This document shows positions 12,216-24,259 of a stretch of 64,000 bases of DNA, piece by piece. The notes under the pieces were generated by a model, which did not search any database, had not been told where the DNA came from, and worked only from the letters and a program-made list of their open reading frames with translations. Source of the DNA: Margaritifera margaritifera (taxonomy: Eukaryota > Mollusca > Bivalvia > Unionida > Margaritiferidae). The position numbers and the translations under genes are program-made. The stretch's first letter is position 1; each line of letters starts with the position of its first letter. The stretch is taken from positions 1,669,501 to 1,733,500 of the forward strand of contig JAQPZY010001675.1 of the NCBI GenBank assembly GCA_029931535.1, read 5' to 3'.

Positions 12216-13405
12216 GGTTCTTCGTAATATCCGATATTTCCTTACATCAGATTTCATTATTAACAGAGTTATTGTATATCCCCAAGCTGGGAAATGTAAG
12301 ACAGCTTAAGGTAGCAAAAGAAGAAATGTATTTACGTCATTTGTTTAACAGATTTTTAAAAATTCATATCATCTCTATTCATCGTGTTTTGAAACAAACA
12401 ATACATAGTTATTATATATTTTATGACTGTGCATTTGTAAATCCCCTCAAGTTTCGACAGTTTATCAAATTTGTAAACGTTTTGCGCTAAATTAACAGTA
12501 TGTATTTTTAATCACTGCAAAGATGCATGTTTTTAACATTTCTCGTGCGACTACAAATACAGTCTATATTTAATGCTTCTCGCTTGTATTTATCAGTTTA
12601 GTTTATACTTTATACATTGATGTAATCAATGACTTCCATTTTTAAAATTAAATTAATAATATAAAACAAACAGGATTGGGTCAAAGGCTCGATGGATAAT
12701 AATGTGCTGTAAATTCTGAAAAAGACTGAGGTCACACCATTAAAATTGCATTTATATTATATGAATTTAGGGTTTTGTTGATGCTATCTTTTCATTATTT
12801 ATTGTTATGGCATGACAGGCATATCGTAACTCCATAAAATTATCTTATTGTCATTCATTTTTGCTTGACAAATGCCTTCTTCTTTTACGAAATTGTATCG
12901 CCGCATGCATTTTTTTTAGCATGATCCACCTGCAATGGGATGGGCGCAAACTAATTTGTTTTTTTATTCACAAATGTGATAGTAATTTTGTAGACACATC
13001 CATCCTTTGCCAAAATATTTTTCATCACTTTCTTTATTAAATACTGCAAATGTTGTTCTTACAGTATAAGCATTTGTGTATGAATTTTGTTTATTTTCGG
13101 TCTCAATTTATTTCTGTTCCTTATGCTTCTCATCGTTGACAGGTGCATGAGCAACTTTTTGTTCATTTATTTATTTACTTATTTTTTTTTTTTTTTTTTT
13201 TTGGGGGGGGGGTAGTTTTAAAAGTTCACATTTCGACTTTCTTGCAATACTAAAGTGTACATGTTTTTTATTCTTTTATATAAAAATGGACGTTTATCAG
13301 TGAAACGAAACCAGCGCTTTTTTTACAGGGTAAATGCAAGAAGAGTGGTGTATATTCAATAAAACAATGTTATGTGACTGTAAATTACATTTTAGGCAAA
13401 TTGTC
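12216..13405. other. Unassigned AT-rich spacer
   Basis: A 117-residue plus-strand frame overlaps the start (12137-12490) but spans the GC-rich transposon end and looks random. A T run followed by a G run lies at 13178-13212. Confidence 0.5.
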
Positions 13406-13409
13406 CTAA

Positions 13410-14310
13410 AACCTTGACATGTCGAAATGTGCTTTCTTTAATTAAGGCAAGAGTGACATGGCTAAATGTGCTTTCTTTAATTAAGGCAAGAGTGACATGG
13501 CTAAATGTGCTTTCTTTAATTAAGGCAAGAGTGACATTGCTAAATGTGCTTACTTTAATTAAGGCAAGAGTGATATGTCAAAATGTGCTTTCTTTAATTA
13601 AAACATCAGTGACATCGCAAAATGTGCTTTCTTTAATTAAGGCAAGAGTCATATGTCAAAATGTGCTTTCTTTATTTAAGACACGAGTGACATGGCAAAA
13701 TGTGCTTTCTTTAATTAAGACAAGAGTGACATGGCTAAATGTGCTTTCTTTAATTAAGGCAAGAGTGACATGGCTAAATGTGTTTTCTTTAATTAAAGTA
13801 AGAGTGACATGGCTAAATGTGCTTTTTTAAATTAAGGCAAGAGTGACATGGCAAAATGTGCTTTCTTTAATTAAGTAAGAGTGACATGGCCTAATGTGCT
13901 TTCTTTAATTAAGACATGAGTGACATGGAAAAATGTGCTTTCTTTAATTAGGGCAAGAGCGCAATCTGCTTTCTTCAGTTAGTCCAAGAGTGACATGGCA
14001 AATGCACTTTCATTAATTAAAGCAAGAGTGACATGGTTAAATGTGCTTTCTTTAGTTAGGGCAAGAGTGATATGGCAACATGTGTTTTCTTTAACAAAGG
14101 CAAGAGTGACATGGATACATGTGCTTTCTTTAATTAAGACAAGAGTGACATGGCAAAATGTGCTTTCTTTACCTGAGGCAAGTGTGACGTGACAAAATGT
14201 ACTTTCTTTAATTATAGGCAAGAGTGACATGGCAAAATGTGCTTTCTTTACCTAAGGCAAGAGTGACATGGCAAAATGTGTTTTCTTTAATAGGGCAAGA
14301 GTGACGTTGC
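13410..14310. repeat. 39-bp minisatellite, about 23 units
   Basis: Units read AAGAGTGACATGGCTAAATG followed by TGCTTTCTTTAATTAAGGC. A 13-codon unit keeps a frame open at 13414-13830 (NVLSLIKARVTWL repeated), with a matching frame on the other strand, so coding use is doubtful. The right half has more unit variants. Confidence 0.95.
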
Positions 14311-17300
14311 GCATCAGTTGTGTTGACAATATTTTTTTCTTCAATAGTGTCGACTAGGAAAAGTATGAGAAAAGACTGACTTATAATTCTTGTAATTTTG
14401 TTACGATAATCAGTCGAGCGTTAAGCTTTTCTATAACCTGTTTCCTTCGGCTCCAATTGATTTAATCTAGGATATTGTTGGAGAAGCAGTTACATGAAAT
14501 TGGTACACTTGATTTGCCCAGCGAGACGGCAAATGATCAGTTTTACATGAGTTAATGTTTTTATTTGTCCCTTCTTAAGAAAAAATATTGTAATATCTAC
14601 GTGTTACTTGTATCAAGAGATTAATTAAAATTTTAATCTTTATTTTATGACATTGAACAAAATATTCATAGATACAATTACAATACAATATTACGAATGT
14701 ATCAAAAAGAGTATATTGTCTATCATACATCCATAATTTGTATGACTCCTATGCAAATAATAGTCATTTGTAACTCAAAGATTTTTCAGACAACAATGTT
14801 TGATCTGTACTAGTTTAATAATTAATCTGTAATTATTGTCTGTGTTATAATTAACTTTAATAATCCCGATATAAAATGTCGTATCAAACAAAAGGTAAGG
14901 CCAGACTTGATTTGTAAAGAACGGTTACAAGCACGAGTAGGTTCGCGGAATTTGACCGATAATCACTTATTATCTGATTGCATTTGACTCTGTTTATCTA
15001 AGAAAATTGAGCTTCGCTCGAAAACAAAATATTTAATCAGTTGATCTTAGATATTTTATATCACTTAGCCGATAGAAATGACACCGTGACACCTGTTGTC
15101 GATGAAAGGTCTTTATCTAGGTATGCATACTATTCTGTAGTTAATACATGATTAGTATTTTTTTTAAAAAAAGGTAGGGAGATATATAACGTATTTATGT
15201 GAAAACACCAATAAATTGTTTCATAATGGATAGACCAGATCAAACCCTCCCATCACCATACTTGATAGGACTTGGTAGTGAGAACTCAGTGGCTTCCTCC
15301 CCTTGAGGATAGACGGTCTTCTGGATTAGCTGGCACTGTGCGGGGAAATCACATCCAAGTAGCTGATATATTAAAACAAAGTCACCTATCTCGAGTAGAT
15401 TGACCATTTATTTTGAAAAATACAGTCTGTCAGATTACAGTTTTAAAGTCATAAAAGGAATCATATTATAATATGTATATTGCCCGCAAATACTTTATCG
15501 GATTTCAATATTAGCACTATTTTGTGCTACTATTCGTATATAATTACATTTCTTAAATTTCATACTAATATATTATTAAAATGAGAGGATTAAAAGATGA
15601 CGAGAAATAAAAAGAAAATTAACCTGTATCTACTTTAGCCTATTTTCTTTTCTTTTTTAGACTCCAGTCAATATATTTACCCTTTTAAGTTTCGAGTTTT
15701 AAAATGAAATCTAGAAGCCTTCGCGTGTATATATGCTTTCCTGAATATCTGAACTATGTTTAAAGGACTACTGTACATATAGTTTCCGTGTGAAAGATGA
15801 ATTATCTCAGATGCATGCGTAGTCCTTTTTGTCCCTTTACCAGCGATGCACGTTCTCCAGGTTTAATAGGCTCTTTGCGTTACGCTATTATCGATTACTC
15901 TAACGGTATAAAGCTCTGTTCTGTATTTTGCTTGTGAAACAAGGTACATACTGTCTTGCAAGTTACTTATCAGTTTTGCTATACCTGAACAAGTAAGCAC
16001 ATCAAATGTATTAGGTAGAGAAAATGCAAGGGGCTAAAAGTTGACTAAATGGAGTTTTTAATTCAACTTTCATATTGGGCGTCAGCTGTCCATAAAGTCA
16101 ACGAGAATAGGGCTCAAAAACCATGCCAGTACTTATTAATAGCTCTGATGAATTATTGTCAAAATCAAACAAGAAACGTATTTAGTAGGGTTAGTATATT
16201 AGTAGGAATAGTATATTAGTCTCTTTCTGAAACGTTGGTGTAAGTCTAAAACTACGAATCATAGCCAGTTTGAAATTAAACTCCGCTATCACTATCATAT
16301 AAAGCACTTATTTTAATGCTTATATCAAGAATGAGTAATTTTGTATTTTTTGTAAAAAACATTTAATGGTAGAGTTTATATTTCAAAGGTTCTTAACTGG
16401 CACATGTATTATTATATACTACTTGACTATCTGAATTAACATATGTATTATAATTCATCAACCGTCCAAGTAGAAATGGCTTAGAAAATGATTTGATGAT
16501 AGCTTGACTTATTCTTTTCAAGTATTTCTGTTCAATATAAGTTTTTAAAGTTGAATCAATTAATTCCTGTCAATTCCTTTGCATGTTTTTTTTTCTTCTA
16601 ATATATACCCCATGACAACGTTCTTCAGGTATCAACTATTCCATTACTCTCTTCACAAAATTTAATCCACGCCTTGTATTAAAATTAGAATGTAATGTAT
16701 GAGTGAGTTAAAATTCTAGTTAAAGTATTCACTGATTAGTTCAGTTTACTGTCCTATCGTGCTCTCATGTATTATTTACTACTGAAATAACAACAATATG
16801 AGCATGTTATCACGTGAAGATTGCTGAACCACTTTCCTTGCTACTGCATAAGTCGAAAACACCACCATGCTTCTAGACAATTGTACTGGACCATTTGCAT
16901 TACCACTGGATTTTCATAGTTGTGCCCCAAAATTCTAAGATACTTTACTACTGAAATACTACCATACTAACGTGATATTTAAAACATGGCCTTAAACAGA
17001 GATGATACGATGCTAAAATTGCGGTACTTCCAAATCACAACACAAAATGATTTGAAATTCTTTGAACAACATAAATAATGCAGAAAAGCTAAGATATGGT
17101 GAACTCAACAACTTTCAGAAGGGTTGTAGAAGTTTTCAATGGGTTTGACATAAAAGCAACAATCTCGGTATCAAAAGATAACGTATATTTGTTACAAGTT
17201 TGGATGGGATAAAAGTGCGGCCAAAGTTAGTTGGGATACAAAACAACTTTCAAGAGAATACAAATGTTGATTTGCCTATTTCAAACATAAAAAGATGTAC

Positions 17301-17320
17301 TGCAATGTTCCAGGAAAGAT
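14311..17320. other. Three kilobases without recognisable features
   Basis: Read in all frames I see only short open stretches with many stops and no known motif. Part of it may be decayed left flank of the integrase-bearing element that follows. Confidence 0.5.
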
Positions 17321-17524
17321 GTTGATTTACAGACTTCATGCAGTGATGATAACATTGAGATACGCAGTATTAGCCCTGAGAGCAAAATGATCAGAATTAT
17401 GCAGTATGAGGAGGGATTAAATTATATATTAGATGTGGAGACATACACAAATTTGTATTCGGCTAAATGTACGGCACAACTCAAAGATCTCATCAACTCT
17501 ACAAGGTCAGTATACAACGATTAG
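17321..17524 (+). pseudogene. Unidentified open stretch upstream of the first integrase
   Basis: A 67-residue frame without stops contains IRSISPESKMIRIMQYEEG and later YTNLYSAKCTAQLKDLINST. The mixed composition looks like protein, and the frame closes at a TAG about 250 bp before the integrase-like sequence begins. Its position suggests another gene of the same decayed element. I do not recognise the family. It could also be an exon of a host gene. Confidence 0.35.
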
Positions 17525-17777
17525 TCAAAAACAGAGATAAAATGTGTACGAACTTGCTGGTTTTGAATCAACCATTGGAATCGCAAAATCTCACATCGAT
17601 CTGAAATAATTCGTACGTTTGAAAGGATTTTTTAAAAATTGTTGCAAATTGTTGCAAATACAAGTACCAGTTGGAGATGGGTGTTCTGTTGGTTTGTTGA
17701 TTACGACACAAACCAATTTGTCAAGAATAATTTACTCTTTGGTTATCTTTATACCAATTTGACAAAAAACTGTATTT

Positions 17778-18700
17778 AATGTATCTATATTACGATCCCG
17801 AAACCAAACATCAATCAGCTGAACAATGTATCTACACGTTACACAAGCAAGCGGGGAAAAGATTTGCCCACATAAGGGTCTATATTACTCATGTGGATGA
17901 TAAGTGGCAAGCAAATGTTGTTAACATGCTAGCATATCAAACTTAACAACAATGAATTCAAATACATCTTGACAGTGATAGATTTGATTTTTTTCATTAA
18001 AAGATTGAGGTGAAAAATTAAAAACAAAAAGGGAGATGGCATTCAAGATGCTTTCACAGACATCTCCAAAGAGAGGAAGCCTGGCAAGATACAGTTTGAC
18101 GAGAAGAAAGAGTATTACAGTAAAAGAGTCAAGGATTTGTTGGAGAATTAAAGCATCGACTACATTCAAGTTACTCGGACAAAAAGACATCATTAGGTGA
18201 AAGGTTTAGCAGAACTTTGAAGACTAGAATGCGGATGTATTTCACTCAAAACGAAATCAGAAAATGGGCTGATGTTTAACCAAAGTTAATTCAACGATAC
18301 AATAACACTTAACACACGTCAATAGACATAACTGCGGTTGAAAGCGAGGAACAACATAGATCGAAAGTGTGGCTCAGTCTATTCGGTTATCTAACAATTG
18401 AAACATAAGGAACACCTAAATTCAAAATTGCAAAAAAATAATATTTGCAAGGGTTGCCTTCATAACTTCACCGAATAAATATTTAAATCAGGCAAGTCAT
18501 AATAGGTGATCCGATAGTTTACAAACTTGAAGACTTTCATGGAGATGATACAGAGGACAACTTTTACGAACAAGAATTATCACTAGATGACAAACATCAT
18601 GAAGTATGCAAAGTTTAAAAGATTGTGAAGATCAAGAGAACGAATGGAACAATGTATGTATTCGTTTAACAGCTGGATACCAGCAGAAAACATTATTATA
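17778..18700 (+). pseudogene. Decayed Polinton-type integrase with chromodomain-like C-terminus
   Basis: An rve/DDE integrase would insert the element's DNA into host chromosomes. Fragments appear in the correct order across several frames. First is YYDPETKHQSAEQ, the N-terminal region typical of these integrases. Next is VDDKWQANVVNM, the first catalytic strand, with Asn where Asp is usual. YILTVIDL follows, then KIQFDEKKEYYSKRVKDLLE (second Asp strand), then ERFSRTLKTRM (third catalytic Glu helix, Glu kept). Then come LFGY, DPIVYKLEDFHGDD and FYEQELS, and finally FNSWIPAENI, the end of a chromodomain-like module. A deletion joins the N-terminal region to the first strand, and stops and frameshifts are frequent. 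The wording differs from the integrase at 51.4 kb, so two lineages are present. Confidence 0.8.
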
Positions 18701-18829
18701 TTAACAAAAATGTTGGAATCGAAATACGTGAATAGTAGTATCAAGCAGCATATAAACTTTGAATTTTTGAAAGAATATGAGTTTCTAGAATGTGACAAAT
18801 GCGATGAGAACAGTTCATTCAAAAACTAG

Positions 18830-20350
18830 AGACTTGAAACATGCACTTTATGAGAATTTGTATTGATACAGAGGCCTGAGGAGTAAGAGAAAATACGTCC
18901 CAAAACATCTCACTTAAACAACAAAATAGAACACATGAAACACGTTATAAGGCGACTGCAATACATGAAATATCTTAGCTTGATAGTAAATAACATGTCA
19001 AAATGTTAAGAGAAAACTTTGAAATATATAACGTTGTTTCAAACAACATTAAACCAAATAAAAAACAACAACGTACAAGATGGTCTATGAGATTTTTAAC
19101 AAATGTAAAAGCAATGAAAACTGAATATACGCGTTGGTGCGGTCATTAGCATATTTAAATTTCTCTCCGATTTCATTTAAAGAAGGTATATCTGAGATTC
19201 AAACAATTATCTATCAACCGTACATTTAAACGTTTTACCATAAACAAGTTTAGAACATCCATAAAATATTAAATTGCAATGAATTACCACGAAATTAACC
19301 AAAATTTGTTATTTGGTAAGAGTTTTCACACAATAAAGTAAAACCAGTGCACCTGTCATTGTGTTCATATACACAGATTTTGAAGATCTAGTCTTCACAG
19401 GGATCCAATAGTAACTGAAATTGAGCTGCTGAAATAAATGGAACAATTTTACATGTCAATAGTTGTAAAACATCTAAAATGAAAAGAAAACAAAAGCTGG
19501 TTGAGAAAATGGAAAAATACGAAAAACAATTTAGCACAGATGCAGTGATTGCGTAAAGCAAAAGAGATTAAGATGGTATTAAGGTAGAGGAAAGAAAAAG
19601 ATTTGATATGGAAATAAACAGAGAGTAGGGAAAAACAGTAAATAGAGGATCGATGTATTTGCAGAAGAGGAGCCTATTGCGTACACAAATGGCAATGATA
19701 AACGCTTTCTCCTAGGTAAATGGATTTCAAGTTTAAGAAAATAACCAGAACAGTACCTTACCTTTGAACCTCAATTCAGTTTAAGGCTCCATTGGATCAG
19801 AATATTTCAAAAATATTTAACGAGATACAAATCTACTACATTGAAACTTAATTTGTCACATACAGACAACTAAATAATTTTGAACACTTCACATTTGACA
19901 GTGATGACTCAATGAAAAGATACATATCACAGTATGGCATGACAATTGGCAGAATCTATTAAACTGGACAGTGTGGATGGCAACATTCGGGCAAATATAT
20001 ACAAGATTCAAAGAAATCATTATACAAAGCTTAGGTTTACTTCCAGATGCAAAAGCTCCGGTCTGAATGAACATCTATTACTCTGTCCTTTTTCGGCGGT
20101 ATCGGAGAGTGTTAAAATGTTGATGGAGCTACCAAATCAAGAACAGCAAAGCTACGACACAGATGTAACCATCAGCGTCAATTTTCAACAATACATAATA
20201 CATTCCAAAGCAAAATAGGAATATGCTGTTGGAGCTGACGGTATCTTTCTGTTACCTAGTGAAATAGTTATCGAAATGGGGAGTATCGTTCGATGCACCA
20301 ACAATTTACAGAAATACAGTGAGTCATTTAATCTGGCTTAAACCCTAACA
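18830..20350 (+). pseudogene. Decayed sequence downstream of the first integrase
   Basis: The stretch has many short open segments and a base composition like the integrase before it. One open piece at 19946-20218 encodes 90 residues with IYKIQRNHYTKLRFTSRC and later TDVTISVNFQQYI. Another at about 19,364-19,411 reads FIYTDFEDLVFTGI, which recalls the D-F-E motif of a type-B polymerase exonuclease, though this is too short to claim. It is probably further Polinton gene debris. No capsid or protease motif could be recognised. Confidence 0.35.
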
Positions 20351-20749
20351 TTAACTCCGAAGTATCCAGGAGAGGTGGAAGACAAAAACCTGGAGAGGAC
20401 AAACATTTAGGTAATGTGGGTAAAAATATGTATAGAAGAAGAATTATGATGATAATATTGTTTTGAAAACCCTCGCCTCTGGCGACGATGTAGTGCATAC
20501 CACATCTGCAAATTCTATGAGATTCCCTGAAGCTCTGGATCAGAGAGATCAAACGAGGCATACGAAATGATGTGATCATTGTCACTTACACCTTCATGCA
20601 TTGTAACATTGAACCGTATCCTACAGAATTCAATTGATGGCACACCTAGTATATTCATAGTCGTGTCAGACAATGTTTTCATTTAGAACTTTTAAAATGT
20701 TGTTTGTAGCCAAAATGTGAAATCCTCTGGTTGTCATTATTGTGCTACC

Positions 20750-21541
20750 TTTGTCATAATTCTCGCTACAGTGCCCTCTATTTTTTTAGCTCTCCATATT
20801 GTGCATTACTCTTTGTTGGATTTTCTGCTGAGATCTGTATTTTCTTCTCTCATCTCTCCATTTTCTAAGATACTCCATATTGTTTGGACAACTGCGATAC
20901 CGCTCAAACTGATAAGATTACTAAACTGCAAAAGCGAGCTCCCTTAATAATTTTAAAAACTGATATTTTCACACCATCACCTGAAGTGTTTTCGATATTA
21001 AATTGGTCACCGTTCTGTGAACATGTTGCATTGCAAAAAGGTTGCATAATGCACAAAAAGGTCCATGGACTTGTATCTGATTATGTATCTTATCTCAGTA
21101 AACCGCTAATGTAAGGCCGTGACCTTTGTGCATTTTCCAAACAATATCATATCATTCCACGATCTCGCTTTTACAATTTCGATCAACCTCTCGCCGTATC
21201 TGGTCCAAAATTATGGAATATTATTCCTATTGAAATGCGAAATTCAACTTCTTACTGTAAATTCAATTCCTTGTATAATGACTAACTTTTGGCTCACCGC
21301 TAATGATATCCAGACTTATATTCCAATTTTATTGTCTACACATATTATCCTCTTCTTTTGTTTCTTAAATTAATGATATCATCCCCTGATACTTAACATC
21401 TCATTTTAGTCAGAGTTTTAAGTAGGATTACTTGTTTTAACTGATGTATACATGTATGTTGTTTGTATACATTTTTATGAGGACCATAGAGGAAATTAGC
21501 TTTAATGCTAAATATGTTATCCTCTTAAAATAAAGACATAA

Positions 21542-21595
<54 letters not shown>

Positions 21596-21597
21596 TG
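20750..21597 (+). mobile_element. 3' end of a CR1/L2-like LINE with (ATT)n tail
   Basis: The frame at 20884-21114 reads MDNCDTAQTDKITKLQKRA, then IILKTDIFTPSPEVFSILNW, then CIMHKKVHGLVSDYVSYL. After a frameshift come AVSGPKLWNIIPIEMRNS and a short tail. This is the C-terminal region of reverse transcriptases of the CR1/L2/jockey group, where a leucine-rich W-L-P helix is followed by P-x-x-W-N-x-L-P. The 3' untranslated part ends in ATAAAGACATAA and a long ATT microsatellite at 21,543-21,595, the usual form of tail in this group. The copy is 5'-truncated and has a frameshift between the two blocks, so it is inactive. Confidence 0.8.
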
Positions 21598-21668
21598 TCA
21601 GAGAGAGAGGGAGGGGGGGGAGTAGGGAGAGTATCAAAGACATGCAGCCAATATAACATTAATTAACA

Positions 21669-22440
21669 TCATTGTTGATTCTCATAGAATGAGCTTGAAA
21701 GGTGTTTTGATCCTGTACAAAACGATTGTTGAAAGTTATCTGAAAAAATTTTTACCGCTCGGCTACAGACAAGATCTATAACGTCTGCCAAACATGATTT
21801 ATTCCCAGAGTTTTCAAATAAGGATATGGTTTGCAGAAGTATTGTGTCAATAAGCAACAAAAGCACACAGAAATGAGCAACGTAAGTGTCAACAGTTTCT
21901 TCATTGGCAAGTGGTCCACCAATGTCCTCGTAGTCAGATGCACACATTAAAGGTGTTTCAGAAGCAACTAATATATGTGTGTACTAATCGGAATTAATAA
22001 GTGAATAATTTTATTTTATTTTTTGTGCCAAAAGATCCAACTATTTTAAGTTTAACTTGCATTTCAGTTCTCTCGTGTATTACCTACTAAAATTCCCCTC
22101 GCATTTGTTAAAAGTCGTCGGCTCGTATTTCTATTGTGTCATACACGGCGATGTTTTCACCGTATATCTTTATTTCTTCTGTGAGTTGAAAACATGGATG
22201 GCTATCAAATTTAGACATATACTATATTCTAAATAACCATCTTCTGTCCAGGAAGGTTTATTGGTTGCCAAAGATTCACTAGCTGTGGACCTTATCTGAA
22301 ATGAAATCAGAATCAATATTCAGCCTTTATGGATAGCTCCAGTGACTCGCAGACAAATGATTCACTATTCTATTTCGTCAAATAATAATATGTTTCAACA
22401 ATAACAATTTCAGCTGAATAACATCAATTAATTCTGCGTT
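21669..22440 (-). pseudogene. Remnant of an unknown gene shared with 38.8-39.25 kb
   Basis: On the minus strand the block at 22,289-22,440 encodes pieces resembling YYLTK-x-NSESF, ESLEL and IDSDFISDKV. The plus-strand sequence at 39,110-39,245 gives HDLTKWNYDGNF, CGTFNEARV and DSDFISDKVG in the same order. A 28-base stretch at 22,289-22,316 is identical to 39,215-39,242 in reverse complement. A 92-residue frame at 21669-21947 lies further downstream, with a signal-like hydrophobic segment HFCVLLLLIDTILL, but its link to the remnant is unproven. The function is unknown; presence in two places, once beside a Polinton, suggests a mobile-element gene. Confidence 0.45.
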
Positions 22441-22447
22441 GTCGTCT

Positions 22448-22633
22448 TTAATGAAACATCGAAGCAAATAGCCATTCAATGTCCGTTCTGTTTTTAGAAT
22501 CAACCGATTTATGAACTTTTGATGCTGCTACCAAATTTATGAAGAGTGTTTGAGCTAAAATACAAGCTTTAGGATTAATTTTACGCAACAAGTTGTCTTC
22601 AGTCTTAGTTGAAATTACGGATGGTCTTGACAA
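22448..22633 (-). pseudogene. Open 61-residue piece of the same unknown gene
   Basis: The frame encodes MSRPSVISTKTEDNLLRKIN, then AQTLFINLVAASKVHKSVDS, and ends NRTDIEWLFASMFH. The last part aligns loosely with EIDTGQLIDLFISSVS at about 39,020-39,070, which sits just upstream of the conserved DSDFISDKV segment there. Spacing is similar in both copies, so I treat this as the preceding part of the gene at 22.3 kb. The protein family is not recognised. Confidence 0.4.
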
Positions 22634-22699
22634 GCTTTAACGTCGATAAATGCCTTTGCTGTTTACAGTAGCGCTAAATTCAATTTCATATAGAGTTAG

Positions 22700-23585
22700 T
22701 ATCGACATCCTCTGCTTGATACTGTGATATGATTCACGAGAGACACTTGCGAAATGTTAAATCTTCGAATATTTTTAGCAGATTTGTATCATCCGTACAT
22801 TACCCGTTTTAGGTCAGTATCTGCTTTTGGAAGAGGTTGACGATATGCATCGATGGAATTGACGAAAATACCGTAGCACATCTTTATTTGTAGCTGATTG
22901 AATATAAAAGTTCTTATGAATTATGTTTGACTGGTCCCTATCTTTCTATCATCAAAGGTCCACTTAAAGGCGTATTTTTATTACTACAAGGTAAAGTCGG
23001 TGAAAATGTAATGCTAGGTCCAAAGCCATAAAACCAATACATTTATGTATTTGCGCGAACAACAAAATAAGTTTGAGTTGTATATTTGTGTATGCCCTGT
23101 TGTTTGTCAAACCATTAGCGACACTTGGACAGAGGATTTCCTAAATGAGAAGCAGTCTTACGGAATTTAAAGAACAGAAGCTGACGAATTCATAGCTTGA
23201 GAAATAAACTGTTGAACAGCTCGAAAAGTACGACTAATTCTTTCATAAGGGATCATTCAAGGAATAGAACATGCATAAACCTTACGAAACCTAGGTTAAA
23301 TTCTTGAAGTTTCTTTCAAGTCTTTCTTATGTCATACAAATCTGTACGATAGTCTTTACAAAGACCTTACAAAAGTGGATGACATGCAAGAATACCGAAA
23401 GAATTTATTTGAAAAGTGTTTTGCTCCAACCAATTCTATATTATTTGTTAATGTTTAATTAAAGCTATGGATCTTTGAAACCAACATCAATGAAAGTAGA
23501 GATTGTTATTTTAATATCAAGAAATGAGAAAATAAATTTTAGACATTTTTGGGCATTTGATTATCATTTTTCAAATGAAAATTTC
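22700..23585. other. Unassigned spacer, possibly more of the decayed gene
   Basis: Short open segments exist on both strands, for example a minus-strand stretch near 22,860-22,960, but none carries a known motif. Confidence 0.4.
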
Positions 23586-23885
23586 CTATGTTGACACACC
23601 TCCCTTGTTGGTCATTGTCAACAAATCTCCTATATTTTGGCTGTGGAATGGACGTCCATAATTAGCAATTGTTGCATGAGTGCCTCGGGTGGCACATAAG
23701 GCTTCGACGCAAGAGCGCCACTGCTGACCGTTTGCAGCCCTACGTGTGATGATGTTCCATGTCAGGCCACATTCCTTCATCTCTTTCTCTATATTCCTCC
23801 TCCATGTCCCATTGGGTCGACCTCTCTTTCGTCTCCCGTCCGGAGTCCAGCGGAGGGCTGCCCTGGTCGGTGCATCCAGTGACAT
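23586..23885 (-). pseudogene. C-terminal region of the RTE-like element
   Basis: A 99-residue frame contains RAALRWTPDGRRKRGRPNGT, WRRNIEKEMKECGLTW and NGQQWRSCVEALCATRGTH. This is the characteristic tail of this retrotransposon group, downstream of the polymerase. Between this part and the GA microsatellite, the usual finger-like region is recognisable only in fragments such as TKLRIYRNN-like wording near 24.1 kb. A short 3' untranslated stretch follows, without a clear poly-A or microsatellite tail. Confidence 0.9.
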
Positions 23886-24189
23886 TTGGCATACGTGTCC
23901 TAGCCATCGTTATCTTCTTTTCTTCACAATCTGGACAAGAGATGCTGATTCTGTTCTTTGATGAAGATCTTCATTATTGATCATGTTTGTACAAGAATCT
24001 TGCTCAAGTACTTGTTTTTGAAGATTTCAAACTTTTGTGCTATCCTGGAGGTTAGCTACTAGCATTCAGAGTCGCAGCAGCACTCCGATCACATTGTTTC
24101 TGTAAATCCTCAGCTTGGTCTTGAGTCCATGTTGTTTGGACCTCCATGTGTATTTCAGCATATAGATGTGCTATTTCTAGCAGCTGCTT

Positions 24190-24190
24190 T

Positions 24191-24258
<68 letters not shown>
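24190..24258. repeat. (TC)n microsatellite inside the RTE-like element
   Basis: About 70 bp of TC/GA with a few T or G interruptions sits immediately after the G-S-K-V-S-A-D-G-E segment of the polymerase. It may have grown from the GAT/GAG codons at that site. Confidence 0.95.
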
Positions 24259-24259
24259 C

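Noticed and set aside
12137..12490. A 117-residue proline-rich frame
   Set aside because: It begins in a C-rich transposon end and continues in AT-rich DNA without any motif.
13414..13830. A 138-residue protein of NVLSLIKARVTWL repeats
   Set aside because: Minisatellite artefact; frames on the opposite strand are open too.
19364..19411. Type-B polymerase exonuclease motif (IYTDFEDL)
   Set aside because: Only about 15 residues fit and no further polymerase segments follow, so it is mentioned but not called.
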